A DNA stretch of 64,000 nucleotides, taken from assembly GCF_011044155.1 (NCBI RefSeq), contig NZ_CP049056.1, positions 1 through 64,000 of the forward strand, written 5' to 3'. Below the pieces are notes generated by a model. That model did no database searches. It saw only the letters and a list, made by a program, of their open reading frames with translations, and was not told where the DNA came from. The DNA is from Pikeienuella piscinae. Its GTDB lineage: Bacteria; Pseudomonadota; Alphaproteobacteria; Rhodobacterales; Rhodobacteraceae. The position numbers and the translations under genes were made by a program. Below, in pieces: positions 9,630-19,253 of this stretch (its first letter is position 1; every line of letters starts with the position of its first letter).

Positions 9630-10102
9630 GCGCCGGTGAACTCCCCCGAGCGTCCGCCGGCCTTGTGGACAAGGCGTATATCGGTCAGACGCATCGCCTT
9701 GTCGACGGCCTTGAGCATGTCATAGACGGTGAGCGCGGCGGCGGAAACCGCCGTTAGCGCCTCCATTTCGACGCCGGTGCGCCCGGTCACCTTCACCGTC
9801 GCCTCGATCTCCACGCGGCTTGTCTTCGGATCGGCGGAAAGATCGACGGTTACTTTTGAGAGCGCGAGCGGATGACAGAGCGGGATGATCTCCGCCGTCT
9901 TCTTCGCCGCCATGATTCCGGCGAGACGCGCGACCGCCAGGACGTCGCCCTTCCTGGCCCGGCCCTCGGTGACCAGCGCAAGCGTTTCTGGCGCCATCAG
10001 CACCGCGCCTTTCGCGGTGGCGGTCCGGCTGGTGACGTCCTTCCCGGTGACGTCGACCATATGCGCGTCGCCCTTGGCGTCGAAATGGGTCAGCCCGCTC
10101 AT
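9626..10102 (-). CDS. moaC: Cyclic pyranopterin monophosphate synthase MoaC
   Basis: Catalyses ring closure to cyclic pyranopterin monophosphate, the second step of molybdenum-cofactor synthesis, with MoaA. The 158-residue length is standard. Recognised motifs are [14 protein letters not shown], the active-site loop [13 protein letters not shown] and the [18 protein letters not shown] segment. Start and stop overlap trpC upstream and moeA downstream by 4 bp each. Confidence 0.95.
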   Translation of the reverse strand: MSGLTHFDAKGDAHMVDVTGKDVTSRTATAKGAVLMAPETLALVTEGRARKGDVLAVARLAGIMAAKKTAEIIPLCHPLALSKVTVDLSADPKTSRVEIEATVKVTGRTGVEMEALTAVSAAALTVYDMLKAVDKAMRLTDIRLVHKAGGRSGEFTGA

Positions 10103-10917
10103 GCCGCGCTCGACCGCGGCAAGGGTTCGGCCAGCAGCGCCCGCGTCGCTCCCGCGACATCGGCCTGGCGCATCAGGCTCTCCCCGATCAGGAAGCTCCG
10201 CGCCCCTGCGCGCGCCAGGCGGGCGAGATCGGCGGGCGTGAAAAGCCCGCTTTCGCCGATCAGCAGTCGGTCGGCCGGCGCCATCGCGGCCAGCCGTTCG
10301 GTGACGCCGAGATCCGTTTCGAAGGTTCTGAGGTTGCGGTTGTTGACGCCAAGCAACTCCGAGCGCGTCATCTTCAGCGCGCGTTCACATTCCCCTTCGT
10401 CATGCACCTCGATCAGCGCGTCCATGCCGAGGGTGAGAGCCGCATCTTCCAGTTCCGCCGCCTGTGCGTCGGAGACGGCCGCCATGATGATCAGGATCGC
10501 ATCGGCGCCGAGCGCCCGCGCCTCCGTCACCTGCCAGGGGTCGAAGAGAAAATCCTTGCGGATCGCGGGCAGGGCCGTCGCCGTACGCGCTGCGGTCAGG
10601 AACTCGTCCGCGCCCTGAAAGCTCGGCCCGTCGGTGAGGACCGAGAGGCAGGCGGCGCCGCCCGACTCATAGGCCTGCGCCAGCGCCGGCGGATCGAAAT
10701 CCACCCGGATCAGACCCTTGGAGGGGCTGGCTTTCTTGATCTCGGCGATCAGCCCGTAGCGCCCGGCCGCCTCTGCCGCGTGAAGCGCGCGGGCGAAGCC
10801 GCGCGGCGCGTCGGCGGCTTTCGCGCGCGCCTCCATCGCGGCCTGCGGCGTCGCCGCTTTGCGCGCGGCGACCTCTTCCAGCTTGTAGGCTTTGATCTTT
10901 TCGAGAATGTCGCTCAT
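10099..10917 (-). CDS. trpC: Indole-3-glycerol phosphate synthase TrpC
   Basis: Forms indole-3-glycerol phosphate in tryptophan synthesis. The 272-residue TIM barrel shows [35 protein letters not shown] (given here as its first and last parts, DFDPPALAQ and SVLTD), RKDF, LIEVHDE and [10 protein letters not shown], with GESGLFT at the phosphate site. The frame is open upstream, but the ATG at 10917 fits the family start. Unlike many relatives, trpD is not directly upstream: icd ends 71 bp away, so trpC appears to begin this transcription unit, and TATAGC about 10 nt before the ATG could be its -10. Confidence 0.95.
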   Translation of the reverse strand: MSDILEKIKAYKLEEVAARKAATPQAAMEARAKAADAPRGFARALHAAEAAGRYGLIAEIKKASPSKGLIRVDFDPPALAQAYESGGAACLSVLTDGPSFQGADEFLTAARTATALPAIRKDFLFDPWQVTEARALGADAILIIMAAVSDAQAAELEDAALTLGMDALIEVHDEGECERALKMTRSELLGVNNRNLRTFETDLGVTERLAAMAPADRLLIGESGLFTPADLARLARAGARSFLIGESLMRQADVAGATRALLAEPLPRSSAA

Positions 10918-10943
10918 GGGCTGAGCTATAGCCCTTTGACAGG

Positions 10944-10981
10944 CGCCGCGCCACCGGTCCGAAAGCATCGGCGGCGCGGCG
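10944..10981 (-). terminator. GC-rich hairpin after icd
   Basis: CGCCGCGCCACCG (10944-10956) pairs with CGGCGGCGCGGCG (10969-10981), 12 of 13 positions. It starts 7 bp past the icd stop on the minus strand. There is no U-tract on that strand, so termination may be partial or factor-dependent. Confidence 0.45.
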
Positions 10982-10988
10982 TTTTGCG

Positions 10989-12200
10989 TCAGCCGATGGC
11001 CTTCTGCAGGTTCGCGTCGACCGCATCGAGGAAGCCCTCGGTGGTCTCCCAACCCTGATCCGGGCCGACGAGAAGCGCCAGATCCTTGGTCATCTTGCCG
11101 CTTTCGACCGTGTCGACGCAGACCCGCTCAAGCGTCTCGGCGAACGCCTTCAGCTTCGCGTTGTCGTCCAGCTTGGCGCGGTGCTTCAGCCCGCCGGTCC
11201 AGGCGTAGATCGAGGCGATGGAGTTGGTCGAGGTCGGCTTGCCGGCCTGATGCTGGCGGTAGTGTCGCGTCACGGTGCCGTGCGCCGCCTCCGCCTCGAC
11301 CGTCTTGCCGTCCGGCGTCATCAGCACGGAGGTCATCAGCCCGAGCGAGCCGAAGCCCTGCGCCACGGTGTCGGACTGCACGTCGCCATCGTAGTTCTTG
11401 CAGGCCCAGACATAGCCGCCGGACCATTTCAGCGCCGCGGCGACCATGTCGTCGATCAGCCGGTGCTCGTAGGTGATGCCGGCCTTCTTGAACCGGTCCT
11501 CGAACTCTTCCTCGTATACCTTCTGGAAGAGGTCCTTGAAGCGGCCGTCATAGGCCTTGAGGATCGTGTTCTTCGTGGAGAGATAGACGGGCCAGCCGAG
11601 ATTGAGGCCGTAATTCATGCTCGCGCGCGCGAAATCGATGATCGAGGAGTCGAGATTGTACATCGCCATGGTGACGCCCGCGCCGGGGGCCTGGAAGACC
11701 TCCTTCTCGATCACCTTCCCGTCCTCGCCGGTGAACTTGATCGTCAGCGTGCCGGCCCCGGGGAAATGGAAATCCGTCGCGCGGTACTGGTCGCCGAAGG
11801 CATGACGACCGACGACGATGGGTTGTGTCCAGCCGGGGACGAGCCGCGGCACGTTCTTGCAGATGATCGGCTGGCGGAAGATCACGCCGCCGAGGATGTT
11901 GCGGATCGTGCCGTTCGGGCTCCGCCACATCTGCTTGAGATTGAATTCCTCGACGCGGGCCTCGTCCGGGGTGATCGTCGCGCATTTCACGCCGACGCCG
12001 TATTTCTGGATCGCGTGGGCGCTGTCGATGGTGATCTGGTCGTCGGTGCGGTCGCGCTCCTCGACGGAGAGATCGTAATAATGCAGGTCGATGTCGAGAT
12101 AGGGCAGGATCAGCTTCTGCTTGATGAAATCCCAGATGATCCGGGTCATCTCATCGCCGTCGAGTTCGACGACGGGGTTCGCGACTTTGATCTTGTCCAT
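10989..12200 (-). CDS. icd: NADP-dependent isocitrate dehydrogenase
   Basis: TCA-cycle enzyme oxidising isocitrate to 2-oxoglutarate with NADP. At 403 residues it matches the eukaryote-like homodimeric type seen in alphaproteobacteria. Signatures include [14 protein letters not shown], the substrate residues in [27 protein letters not shown] and [19 protein letters not shown] near the C-terminus. The ATG at 12200 has GGAGAGAGACC upstream; longer open frames are discounted because the family starts here. It is divergent from the methyltransferase gene at 12325. Confidence 0.96.
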   Translation of the reverse strand: MDKIKVANPVVELDGDEMTRIIWDFIKQKLILPYLDIDLHYYDLSVEERDRTDDQITIDSAHAIQKYGVGVKCATITPDEARVEEFNLKQMWRSPNGTIRNILGGVIFRQPIICKNVPRLVPGWTQPIVVGRHAFGDQYRATDFHFPGAGTLTIKFTGEDGKVIEKEVFQAPGAGVTMAMYNLDSSIIDFARASMNYGLNLGWPVYLSTKNTILKAYDGRFKDLFQKVYEEEFEDRFKKAGITYEHRLIDDMVAAALKWSGGYVWACKNYDGDVQSDTVAQGFGSLGLMTSVLMTPDGKTVEAEAAHGTVTRHYRQHQAGKPTSTNSIASIYAWTGGLKHRAKLDDNAKLKAFAETLERVCVDTVESGKMTKDLALLVGPDQGWETTEGFLDAVDANLQKAIG

Positions 12201-12324
12201 GTTGAGGTCTCTCTCCGGTGGCGTTTGGCGTTGGCGCGAGGCTATACCCCGGCGGGGCGGACGCCAGCAAGGCCCGCCCGGGCGCGAATGCGCGCGGAGG
12301 CGCGTGAAAACCGGAGACGAAGCC

Positions 12325-13152
12325 ATGGAACTGCCGGAAAGGGCGCGAAAGATGGCGGAGCGGACGCTTTCGGGCGAAGGCCGCGAGGGGTTCTTCATCC
12401 CCTATCGCCACGCCGCCTCTGTCGCGCCGCCCGGCCCCTATGCCGCGATCGAGCGCCTTTTCGCGGACCATGAGGCCGAATTTCGCGAGGTGCTGGCCGA
12501 GATTGAAGCCCGCGCTGCGGCGCTCGAAGCCCTGAACGGCCCGCCGCCCCGGCCGCGCTGGGATCAGGACTGGTTTCCGCGCGCCGACGGCGCGGCGGCC
12601 TACGCGATGGTCGTGGCGAGGCGCCCGCGGCGCATCGTCGAGGTCGGCTCCGGCCATTCGACCCGCTTCATGACCGAGGCGGCGCGCGCGGCGGGGCTGG
12701 AGACGCGGATCACCTGCATCGACCCCGCGCCCCGCGCCGCGCTCCTCGATCTCGCCGTCGAGTGGCGCGGCGAATTGCTCTCGGGCGCGCACGAAGCGCT
12801 CTTCGCCGCTCTGGAGTCCGGCGATATCGCCTTTTTCGATTCGAGCCACGTGCTGGTTCCGGGCTCTGACGTGGACATGATCCTCAATCGCATCCTGCCG
12901 GCGCTCCGTCCCGGCGTGATCGTCCATGTCCATGACATCCTGCTGCCGGACCCCTATCCGCTGGGATGGGAATGGCGTGGTTACGCCGAGCAGAACGGGC
13001 TCGGCCCCTGGCTCCTTTCCGGCGGTCTGAAGCCGCTCTTTTCGGCGCATTACGCGGTGACGCGGATGCGCGCGGCGGAAGCGGGCGTCCTTTCGCGTCT
13101 GAAGCTCCGTCCCCAGGCGCGCGAGACATCGCTCTGGGCGGTGAGGGCCTGA
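12325..13152 (+). CDS. Class I SAM-dependent methyltransferase-like protein
   Basis: 275-residue soluble protein with a Rossmann-type SAM motif ([14 protein letters not shown], about residues 108-121), then CIDPAP as the acidic loop and [15 protein letters not shown]. This is the pattern of the methyltransferase-24/class I family. Substrate unknown. The start ATG has GGAGACGAAG upstream. It lies between icd (divergent) and trmJ (same strand, 303 bp later). Confidence 0.75.
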   Translation: MELPERARKMAERTLSGEGREGFFIPYRHAASVAPPGPYAAIERLFADHEAEFREVLAEIEARAAALEALNGPPPRPRWDQDWFPRADGAAAYAMVVARRPRRIVEVGSGHSTRFMTEAARAAGLETRITCIDPAPRAALLDLAVEWRGELLSGAHEALFAALESGDIAFFDSSHVLVPGSDVDMILNRILPALRPGVIVHVHDILLPDPYPLGWEWRGYAEQNGLGPWLLSGGLKPLFSAHYAVTRMRAAEAGVLSRLKLRPQARETSLWAVRA

Positions 13153-13455
13153 AACCAGGAACCATGCGCCGCGCGCGTAGAGATGAGGGGGAACCGGGAC
13201 CGCCGCAGGTCGGGATTCGCCCATTCTGCGATCCATCGCCGCCCTCGCGATCATGTCCGCCGCCGCCTCCTCCGGGCCGGCCATGCTGGCGGTGCTTGAT
13301 GCGGACGGCGGGAAATGCGCGGCGGAAGATCAGAGCGCGGCCTGTCCGCCCCTCAAGATGGGCGACGGGGCGTCAGGCGTTGAGGGTTGAGCGGCCGCGC
13401 CCTTGCCGGTCCGCCGAAATCGAGCTAGGGCCGCGCGGCAGGAGAGGGGCGCGCG
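13153..13455 (+). other. Intergenic stretch with a possible small exported reading frame
   Basis: No clear gene. A 45-codon frame from ATG 13253 to the stop at 13388-13390 (AVLDADGGKCAAEDQSAACP in its middle) is preceded in frame by codons reading ILRSIAALAI, which look like a signal peptide but have no standard start (ATT at 13223, CTG at 13226). It could be a decayed or non-ATG-started exported peptide. Confidence 0.3.
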
Positions 13456-14220
13456 ATGACCGCAGACCAGCAGAACACGCTTAATCAGGTTACGCCCCGG
13501 GAACCGGCGATGATTCTCGTCGAGCCGCAGATGCCGGAGAATATCGGCGGCGCGGCGCGGGCGATGTGGAACTTCGGCCTGACGAAAATGCGGCTCGTCG
13601 CCCCTCGCGACGGCTGGCCGAGCCCGAAGGCGGTCGCGATGGCCTCGGGCGCCGGACGGCTGCTCGACAACGCGCGGCATTTCGGGACGACGGCGGAGGC
13701 GGTCGCCGACCTCACCCATGTTTACGCCACTACGGCGCGCCCGCGCGGGATGACGAAACGCGTGCTCGAACCCGAAGCGGCGATGCGCGAAGCGGGCGAG
13801 CGGATCGCGGCGGGTGAGCGCGTCGGCGTTCTTTTCGGCCGCGAGCGGACCGGGCTGGAGACCGACGATATCGTCCGCGCCAACACGATTGTCACTGTCC
13901 CGGTGAACCCCGAGTTCCCGTCGCTCAACCTCGCGCAATGCGTTCTTCTGATCGGCTATGAATGGCGCCGGCTCGCGGACGCCGCGCCGCGGGCCGTCGC
14001 TTCGGAAACGGAGATGGCCGCGAGCGCCGAGGTTGAGCGGATGATCGACCATCTCGTCGAGGAACTGGACGAAGCCGGCTTCTTCTTTCCGCCGGAAAAG
14101 CGGGATTCGATGCTCGTCAATCTCGCGAACCTCTTCCGCCGCGCGCCGCTCACCACGCCCGAGGTGAGGACGCTGCGCGGCGTGATCAGGGCGCTGGCGG
14201 TGAAGCGGCGCGGAAGCTAG
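13456..14220 (+). CDS. trmJ: tRNA/rRNA 2'-O-methyltransferase, TrmJ type
   Basis: SPOUT-class RNA methyltransferase, expected to methylate the 2'-hydroxyl of tRNA position 32. The 254-residue protein shows the TrmJ opening ILVEPQMPENIGGAARAM, then VLFGRERTGL and the knot motif VPVNPEFPSLNLAQCV. The C-terminal extension (about 170-254) is the helical TrmJ tail. The ATG at 13456 has GGAGAGGGGCGCGCG before it. The family includes the related LasT and TrmL proteins, so the exact target nucleotide is inferred. Confidence 0.87.
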   Translation: MTADQQNTLNQVTPREPAMILVEPQMPENIGGAARAMWNFGLTKMRLVAPRDGWPSPKAVAMASGAGRLLDNARHFGTTAEAVADLTHVYATTARPRGMTKRVLEPEAAMREAGERIAAGERVGVLFGRERTGLETDDIVRANTIVTVPVNPEFPSLNLAQCVLLIGYEWRRLADAAPRAVASETEMAASAEVERMIDHLVEELDEAGFFFPPEKRDSMLVNLANLFRRAPLTTPEVRTLRGVIRALAVKRRGS

Positions 14221-14232
14221 CGCCGGGCCGCG

Positions 14233-15396
14233 TCACGGTATCGTCCGGTCGAGGCCGCGCGGGATGCGCTTTTCCGCGTCATAAAAGGGCAGCGCGACGA
14301 TCTCACACTCATGCGCCGCGCCACCTTCGCCGATCAGGGAGAGCGTTCGGCCGACCCAGCCGCCGGCGCGTTCGAACCGGGCGTAGCCAACGCCGCAGTC
14401 GAGATAGGGCGACCACGCGCCCGCCGTCACGCGCCCGACCGTCGCATCGCCATCGACGATCCGGTCCCGCATGCCGGGCGTCGCCCCCGGGCATTTTATC
14501 CCGAAGAGCCGCGGCGCGCGCTCCGCCTTCAGAAGCGCCGCGCGCCCGACGAAGCCGTCCTTCTCCAGGTCGATGAAGGCGCCGAGCCCGGCTTCGAACG
14601 GCGTCATTGTCCGGTCAAAATCGGTGAGGTTGTCAAGGATGCCCGCTTCGATGCGGCGAATCTCCATCGACGGGATGGCGCTGACCTCCATTCCGTGCGG
14701 CGCGCCCGCCGCGAGCAGATGCGCCCAGAGCCGGGTGCAGTCGGTTTCGTCGCCCTGCGTGTAGACCTCGTAACCCAGTTCCGCCGTCCAGCCGGTGCGC
14801 GAGACATAGACGCGCTGGCCGCCGACATCGAAGAATCCGGAATGGAAATAGCCGAGCGTATCGTCCACCGCGCCATCGGTGGCATCACGCATGACGGCCG
14901 GCGAGGTCGGGCCCTGGATCTGCAGCACCCATGAGTGCGGGTCGGATATGGTTGCCTCCAACCCCTCTCCATGCGCGATGAGCCAGGGTTCCAGCGCGCC
15001 GTCCGGCTGCACGAACCAGAACCGATCGTCCGCCAGACGAAAGAGAACCCCGTCCATGTAGAGGCCGCCTTGCGGCGTGCAGGCGATGACATAGCGCCCG
15101 CGCCCCGGTTTGAGGGTCGCGATGCGGCGTGCGAAGACGCGTTCCAGAAGCGCAACCGCGTCCGGGCCGGAAATTTCGACCGGGCGTTCTGGCACGTCGT
15201 AGAGCGCGCATTTGCGGCGCAGCGTCCAGTATTTCTCGATGACGTTCTCGCCGTTGAACACTGGGTGAAAACGCCCGGCGTAGACCCCCATCACTATCTC
15301 GTCCGTCGCGTAGCAGGAGTTGAAGGGCGACTCTTCGAAACGGTGCGCGCTGATGCGCACGGTCTCCGTCGCGTCAGCGTGAATTGAAGTGCTCAT
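14233..15396 (-). CDS. GcvT-family folate-dependent aminomethyltransferase/demethylase
   Basis: 387-residue protein of the glycine-cleavage T-protein fold: GARFHPVFNGENVIEKYWTL-like opening (key residues V-N-x-E and Y-W-x-L), YDVPERPVEISGPDA, and the later SRTGWTAELGYEV and GLGAFIDLEKDGFVGR motifs. It stands alone without gcvH or gcvP, so it is more likely a dedicated demethylase (DmdA-, sarcosine- or glycine-betaine-type relatives) than the glycine cleavage subunit. The start has AGGGAG upstream; an in-frame start 15 codons earlier is less likely. It is divergent from a GcvA-like LysR gene that probably controls it. Confidence 0.75.
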   Translation of the reverse strand: MSTSIHADATETVRISAHRFEESPFNSCYATDEIVMGVYAGRFHPVFNGENVIEKYWTLRRKCALYDVPERPVEISGPDAVALLERVFARRIATLKPGRGRYVIACTPQGGLYMDGVLFRLADDRFWFVQPDGALEPWLIAHGEGLEATISDPHSWVLQIQGPTSPAVMRDATDGAVDDTLGYFHSGFFDVGGQRVYVSRTGWTAELGYEVYTQGDETDCTRLWAHLLAAGAPHGMEVSAIPSMEIRRIEAGILDNLTDFDRTMTPFEAGLGAFIDLEKDGFVGRAALLKAERAPRLFGIKCPGATPGMRDRIVDGDATVGRVTAGAWSPYLDCGVGYARFERAGGWVGRTLSLIGEGGAAHECEIVALPFYDAEKRIPRGLDRTIP

Positions 15397-15503
15397 CGGC
15401 GGGGCTCCCTGCTCGTTCTGCTTCCTGTCGCAACCGATCATCGAATCCGTACTGCGAAAAGAGCATTTGATCTGACGTGAAAGGTTAGAATAACTGACGG
15501 CTC

Positions 15504-16421
15504 ATGGCCGACTGGACACCCTCCCTCAACGCCCTGCGCGCTTTCGAAACGGTTGCGCGGCGCCTGAACTACCAGCGCGCGGCGGAGGAATTGCGCGTGA
15601 CGCCCGCTGCGGTCAAGCAACTCGTCAGGAAGCTGGAGGAGGCGGTCGGCGCGAAGCTGGTTTCGCGGAGCGGACGCGGCCTTGCGCTGACGGAAGCGGG
15701 CCGGGCTGGCAGCGTCGGGCTGACCGCCGGTTTCGGTCAGATTCGGGCTGCGGCGGACTTGATGAGGCGCTCGGGCTCGGGCCAGCGCCTCATCGTATCG
15801 GTCGAACCTTCCTTCGCGGCCGCGTGGCTCGTTCCGCGTCTCGAACGATTTCGCCGCCTGCATCAGGATATCGCCGTGCTGGTTGATTCGTCGCTGAGGA
15901 TCGTCGACCTCCGCGCCGGAGAGGCGGATATCGCGATCCGCTTCGGCGTCCCTGTCGAGAGCGACCTGATCACCCATCGTCTTTTCGACGAGGAGTTGCG
16001 CGCCTTTTGCAGCCCCGCCCTCTCCCTCGGGCCGGATGCGATCCGCCGTCCACAGGATCTGGCGCGCGCGACCCTGCTGCACTGGGATCTTTCCGAGCTT
16101 GGCTGGGCCGCCGCCACGCGCCGCTGGATGGATTGGGCGGACTGGCTCGCCCGCGTCGGCGCGGGCGATGTCGCGCCGGGCGACGGGCTCCGCTTCAGCG
16201 ATTACAATCTCGCGACGCAGGCGGCGGTGGCGGGGCAGGGCGTTCTTCTCGGCAGCGCGCCGATACTGCGCGGGCTGATCGACGCCGGGCTGCTCTGCAA
16301 TCCGTTCCCCGAAAGCGTTGTCACCGATATCGGTTACGACCTCGTCGCGACGGCGGCGGGAATGGCGCGGCCCGACGCCGCGCGCTTCATCGAATGGATG
16401 CTGGCGGAGACGGAAAGCTGA
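15504..16421 (+). CDS. LysR-family regulator (GcvA-like)
   Basis: 305-residue DNA-binding activator or repressor. The N-terminal winged helix (SLNALRAFETVARRLNYQRA, AAEELRVTPAAVKQLVRKLE) and the effector domain with LVPRLERFRRLHQDI and EADIAIRFG place it in the GcvA/AmpR subgroup. The 107-bp gap to the divergent GcvT-family gene should hold its operator. The upstream site is weak: TAGAAT at 15486-15491 lies 13 bp before the ATG, so the transcript may be nearly leaderless. Its last 35 bp overlap the P450 gene end, on the opposite strand. Confidence 0.87.
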   Translation: MADWTPSLNALRAFETVARRLNYQRAAEELRVTPAAVKQLVRKLEEAVGAKLVSRSGRGLALTEAGRAGSVGLTAGFGQIRAAADLMRRSGSGQRLIVSVEPSFAAAWLVPRLERFRRLHQDIAVLVDSSLRIVDLRAGEADIAIRFGVPVESDLITHRLFDEELRAFCSPALSLGPDAIRRPQDLARATLLHWDLSELGWAAATRRWMDWADWLARVGAGDVAPGDGLRFSDYNLATQAAVAGQGVLLGSAPILRGLIDAGLLCNPFPESVVTDIGYDLVATAAGMARPDAARFIEWMLAETES

Positions 16422-17628
16422 GCCGCATCGCGTCGATACCGCGCGCTCCGGCCACCCCGCGCAGGATCGGCGCTCGCCCCGCCATCGTCACCGCAGGCGC
16501 GAGGGTGGCGAGCGCCGCGAGGCTTTCCTCCAGCTCCGCCCGCGCCAGCGCCTCGCCGAGACAGCGATGCGCGCCGGCGCCGAAGACCGGGTGATAGCGC
16601 GGGTGATCCCGCCGGTGGATGTTGAAGCGCGCCGGTTCGGAATAGATGGCGGGGTCGCGCAACGCCGCCAGAACGCTCGGCGCCAATACAGCGCCTTTGG
16701 GGATGCGCGCGCCCTCAAGCGCGAAATCGGCGGTGGCGACGCGCGGCAGAGCGCCGATCACCGGATCGAACCGCAGCCCCTCGGCCGCGACGTCGGCCTT
16801 CAACCCCTCGCGATCGGCGGTGAACTCGGTCCATTGCGACGGATGCCGCAAGAGCTGCGAGACGGTCGAGCAGAGCGCGATCCGCGTCGTGTCCGAACCG
16901 GCGAGGATGACCGAGACGATCTGGACGCACGCCTCAACCTCCGTCAGACCCGCCTCCGCGACATCGGCGGCGAAACCGGAGAGGAAATCATCGCCCCTCG
17001 ACCGACGCCGCGCGTCCAGAAGCCCGGCGACATAGGCGTTGAGCTCCGAGAGCGCCGCGCCCGCATCCGCCGGGGCCTCCGCCGGGCGGAGCGAGAGGAC
17101 CCGCATCGCTGCGTGAACCAGCGCTGAAAACTCCGGGATATCGGCGTTCGGCGCGCCGAGGATCTCCGCGATGATCGTCGCCGGAAGACGCCCGGCCACT
17201 TCGCCGAGGAAATCGACCTCTCCGCGCCCGAAGTTCGGCCGGATCAGCCCCTCCGCCACCGCGCGGATGCGCGGACGGAGCGCCGCCATTACCGGGAAAG
17301 CGAAGGCGCGCGCCAGCGGCCGACGCCGGCGTCGATGCGTCTCGCCATTGGAGAAGAGCAGCGAGTTCGCGAAATATTCGTGGATCGGCCCGGACGCGAT
17401 CCCCAGCGCCAGCACCTTTTCGGTTTCGACCTGACGGGTCGTCGCCGGGTCCGCGCAGGCCAGCATCGCGTCATGCGAGAAGGTCCAGAAATATCCGTGA
17501 CGGTCGAGAGCGACAGGGCCGTCGCGGCGCAGCCGTTCGATATAGTCGTGATCCGAAAGCCCCGCGGGCCGCTTTTCCACTCGTGGAAGGTCGGGCGGTT
17601 CGATGAGTTTTCGCGGCGTCGCGGCCAT
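16387..17628 (-). CDS. Cytochrome P450
   Basis: Soluble bacterial haem-thiolate monooxygenase of 413 residues. The I-helix oxygen-binding motif is AGSDTTR, the K-helix ExxR is in EGLRFDP, and the haem loop is FGAGAHRCLG with ligand Cys356. Substrate cannot be told from sequence; the overall pattern resembles CYP families acting on terpenoids or fatty acids. No ferredoxin or reductase gene is adjacent. It converges on and overlaps the LysR gene by 35 bp. Confidence 0.92.
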   Translation of the reverse strand: MAATPRKLIEPPDLPRVEKRPAGLSDHDYIERLRRDGPVALDRHGYFWTFSHDAMLACADPATTRQVETEKVLALGIASGPIHEYFANSLLFSNGETHRRRRRPLARAFAFPVMAALRPRIRAVAEGLIRPNFGRGEVDFLGEVAGRLPATIIAEILGAPNADIPEFSALVHAAMRVLSLRPAEAPADAGAALSELNAYVAGLLDARRRSRGDDFLSGFAADVAEAGLTEVEACVQIVSVILAGSDTTRIALCSTVSQLLRHPSQWTEFTADREGLKADVAAEGLRFDPVIGALPRVATADFALEGARIPKGAVLAPSVLAALRDPAIYSEPARFNIHRRDHPRYHPVFGAGAHRCLGEALARAELEESLAALATLAPAVTMAGRAPILRGVAGARGIDAMRLSFPSPPASIR

Positions 17629-17685
17629 GCGACTGTTCCTAACAGCAGAGGACCGGCGCGCGAAGCGCGCGGCGCCGTCCCGCAG

Positions 17686-18018
17686 TCATTTCGCCGGCAG
17701 CGTCGCGACGAACCCGAGGGCCATGTCGAGGAGCGCCGGCAGCACCGTCTCCTCCTCCGCCATCGCGTCTTCGTGGATCCGCACGAAGCCGGCCATCTTC
17801 CGTCCGCTCGGCATCGCGTGCTCGACGCCGGGAAAGGCGAGCGCGCGTGCTTCGTTCATCTTGCCGACCCGGACCATCGCCCAGCCTTTCATCGCGCCGC
17901 AGACCATGTTGCCCTCAAGCATGAAGCAGGTCCCGCCGAACATGCGTTTCTCGTGGATGCCCGGAAGCGCGCCGAGGGTCGCGGATATCGCCTCGTAAAC
18001 CGCGCCCGAACCCGCCAT
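17686..18018 (-). CDS. TfoX N-terminal domain protein
   Basis: 110-residue stand-alone TfoX/Sxy N-terminal domain. It shows KRMFGGTCFMLEGNMVCG near residues 25-42 and a C-terminal helix ending in LDMALGFVATLPAK. Full TfoX regulates competence in gammaproteobacteria; short alphaproteobacterial members have no proven role. The ATG at 18018 has AAGGAGGCGGCG directly upstream, which decides against the longer frame. It lies 57 bp upstream of the P450 gene on the same strand. Confidence 0.8.
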   Translation of the reverse strand: MAGSGAVYEAISATLGALPGIHEKRMFGGTCFMLEGNMVCGAMKGWAMVRVGKMNEARALAFPGVEHAMPSGRKMAGFVRIHEDAMAEEETVLPALLDMALGFVATLPAK

Positions 18019-18110
18019 CGCCGCCTCCTTCCGCCGCATCCTATCATCCGCGGCGCGGCTTGTCGGCGCCAGACGGCGCGGATATGTGAGGGGCGGAAAA
18101 GCGAGGCGGT

Positions 18111-19253
18111 ATGAGCAAGCGAGCGATATTCGAGGAAGTCGGCGCGGCGCCCGAAAAACCCGGCGCCGCCACGCCCGGCGCGGCGGATGCGGCGAAGGTG
18201 GCGGCAAGGCGCGCGGTGCGGGTCTGGCTCATACTCCTCGCGGTGCTGGTCGCACTGATGGTCGTCGTCGGCGGGCTTACGCGGCTGACCGATAGCGGGC
18301 TTTCGATCACCGAATGGAACCTGGTCATGGGCGCGCTGCCGCCACTCTCGGCGGCCGACTGGAACACGGCTTTCGAAGCCTACAAGACAACCGACGAATT
18401 CAAGCTCGAGAATTCGTGGATGACGCTGGCTGATTTCAGGCCGCTCTTCTGGTGGGAATGGGGGCATCGCTTTCTCGGCCGTCTGATCGGCGTCGTCTGG
18501 CTTTTGCCGCTGCTCTGGTTCGCGGTGCGTCGGATGATTCCGCGCGGCTGGGGATTGCGGCTGGTCTCCGTCGGCGTTCTCGGCGGGCTTCAGGGCGCGG
18601 TCGGCTGGTGGATGGTCTGGTCCGGGCTTTCCGCGCGCGTCGATGTCGCGCCCTACCGGCTGATGGTTCATCTCGGCCTCGCCTTCCTGATCTTCGGGCT
18701 GCTTTGCTGGTTCATTTTCCAGCTGGGGCGGGCGGAATGGGCGCTTCTGCAGGCGCGCCGGGCGCGCGTCGATGGTCTTCGTTTCTGGGGCGGCGCGGCG
18801 CTTGCGGCGCTCTTTCTTCAGATCCTTCTCGGCGCGCTTGTCGCGGGGACGGATGGTTGGGCCGGCTGGAACACCTGGCCGCTGATGGACGGGGTCTTCA
18901 TGGCGCCCGAGGTCTCCACTCTGTCGCCGGCCTGGGCCAACCATTTCGAGAACCCGGCGATGACGCAGTTTCAGCATCGCTGGACGGCGCTGCTGCCGCT
19001 CGGTCTCGCGCTCGTCTTTCTCCTGCGCGCCGGCCGTTCGGGCCATCGCCGCAGCAAGACCTGGGCGACGGCGCTTTTTCACGGACTCTGGGTGCAGGCC
19101 GGGCTCGGCGTCGCGACGCTGTTGCTGCTGGCGCCGAACGACATGATCTGGCTCGCGCTCCTGCACCAGATCGGCGCGCTTGCGCTGCTGGCGCTGGCGA
19201 TCCGGGCGCAGTTCGAGGTCTCCTATCCGGGTGAGCAGAAGATCAGCGTCTGA
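18111..19253 (+). CDS. ctaA: Haem A synthase CtaA/COX15
   Basis: Inner-membrane oxygenase converting haem O to haem A for cytochrome aa3 oxidases. The 380-residue protein has eight predicted spans. Signatures are VVGGLTRLTDSGLSITEW, the His-containing WWEWGHRFLGRLIG, HLGLAF, NPAMTQFQHRWTA and LLHQIGALALL, providing the haem-ligand histidines in two pseudo-repeats. The soluble N-terminal tail (1-35) is Ala/Pro rich, as in Rhodobacterales homologues. It converges on gluQ with an 11-bp overlap. Confidence 0.95.
   Translation: MSKRAIFEEVGAAPEKPGAATPGAADAAKVAARRAVRVWLILLAVLVALMVVVGGLTRLTDSGLSITEWNLVMGALPPLSAADWNTAFEAYKTTDEFKLENSWMTLADFRPLFWWEWGHRFLGRLIGVVWLLPLLWFAVRRMIPRGWGLRLVSVGVLGGLQGAVGWWMVWSGLSARVDVAPYRLMVHLGLAFLIFGLLCWFIFQLGRAEWALLQARRARVDGLRFWGGAALAALFLQILLGALVAGTDGWAGWNTWPLMDGVFMAPEVSTLSPAWANHFENPAMTQFQHRWTALLPLGLALVFLLRAGRSGHRRSKTWATALFHGLWVQAGLGVATLLLLAPNDMIWLALLHQIGALALLALAIRAQFEVSYPGEQKISV

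Noticed and set aside
15397-15503. Glycine riboswitch before the GcvT-family gene
   Set aside because: The 107-bp spacer is too short and shows no tandem aptamer structure; LysR control is more likely.
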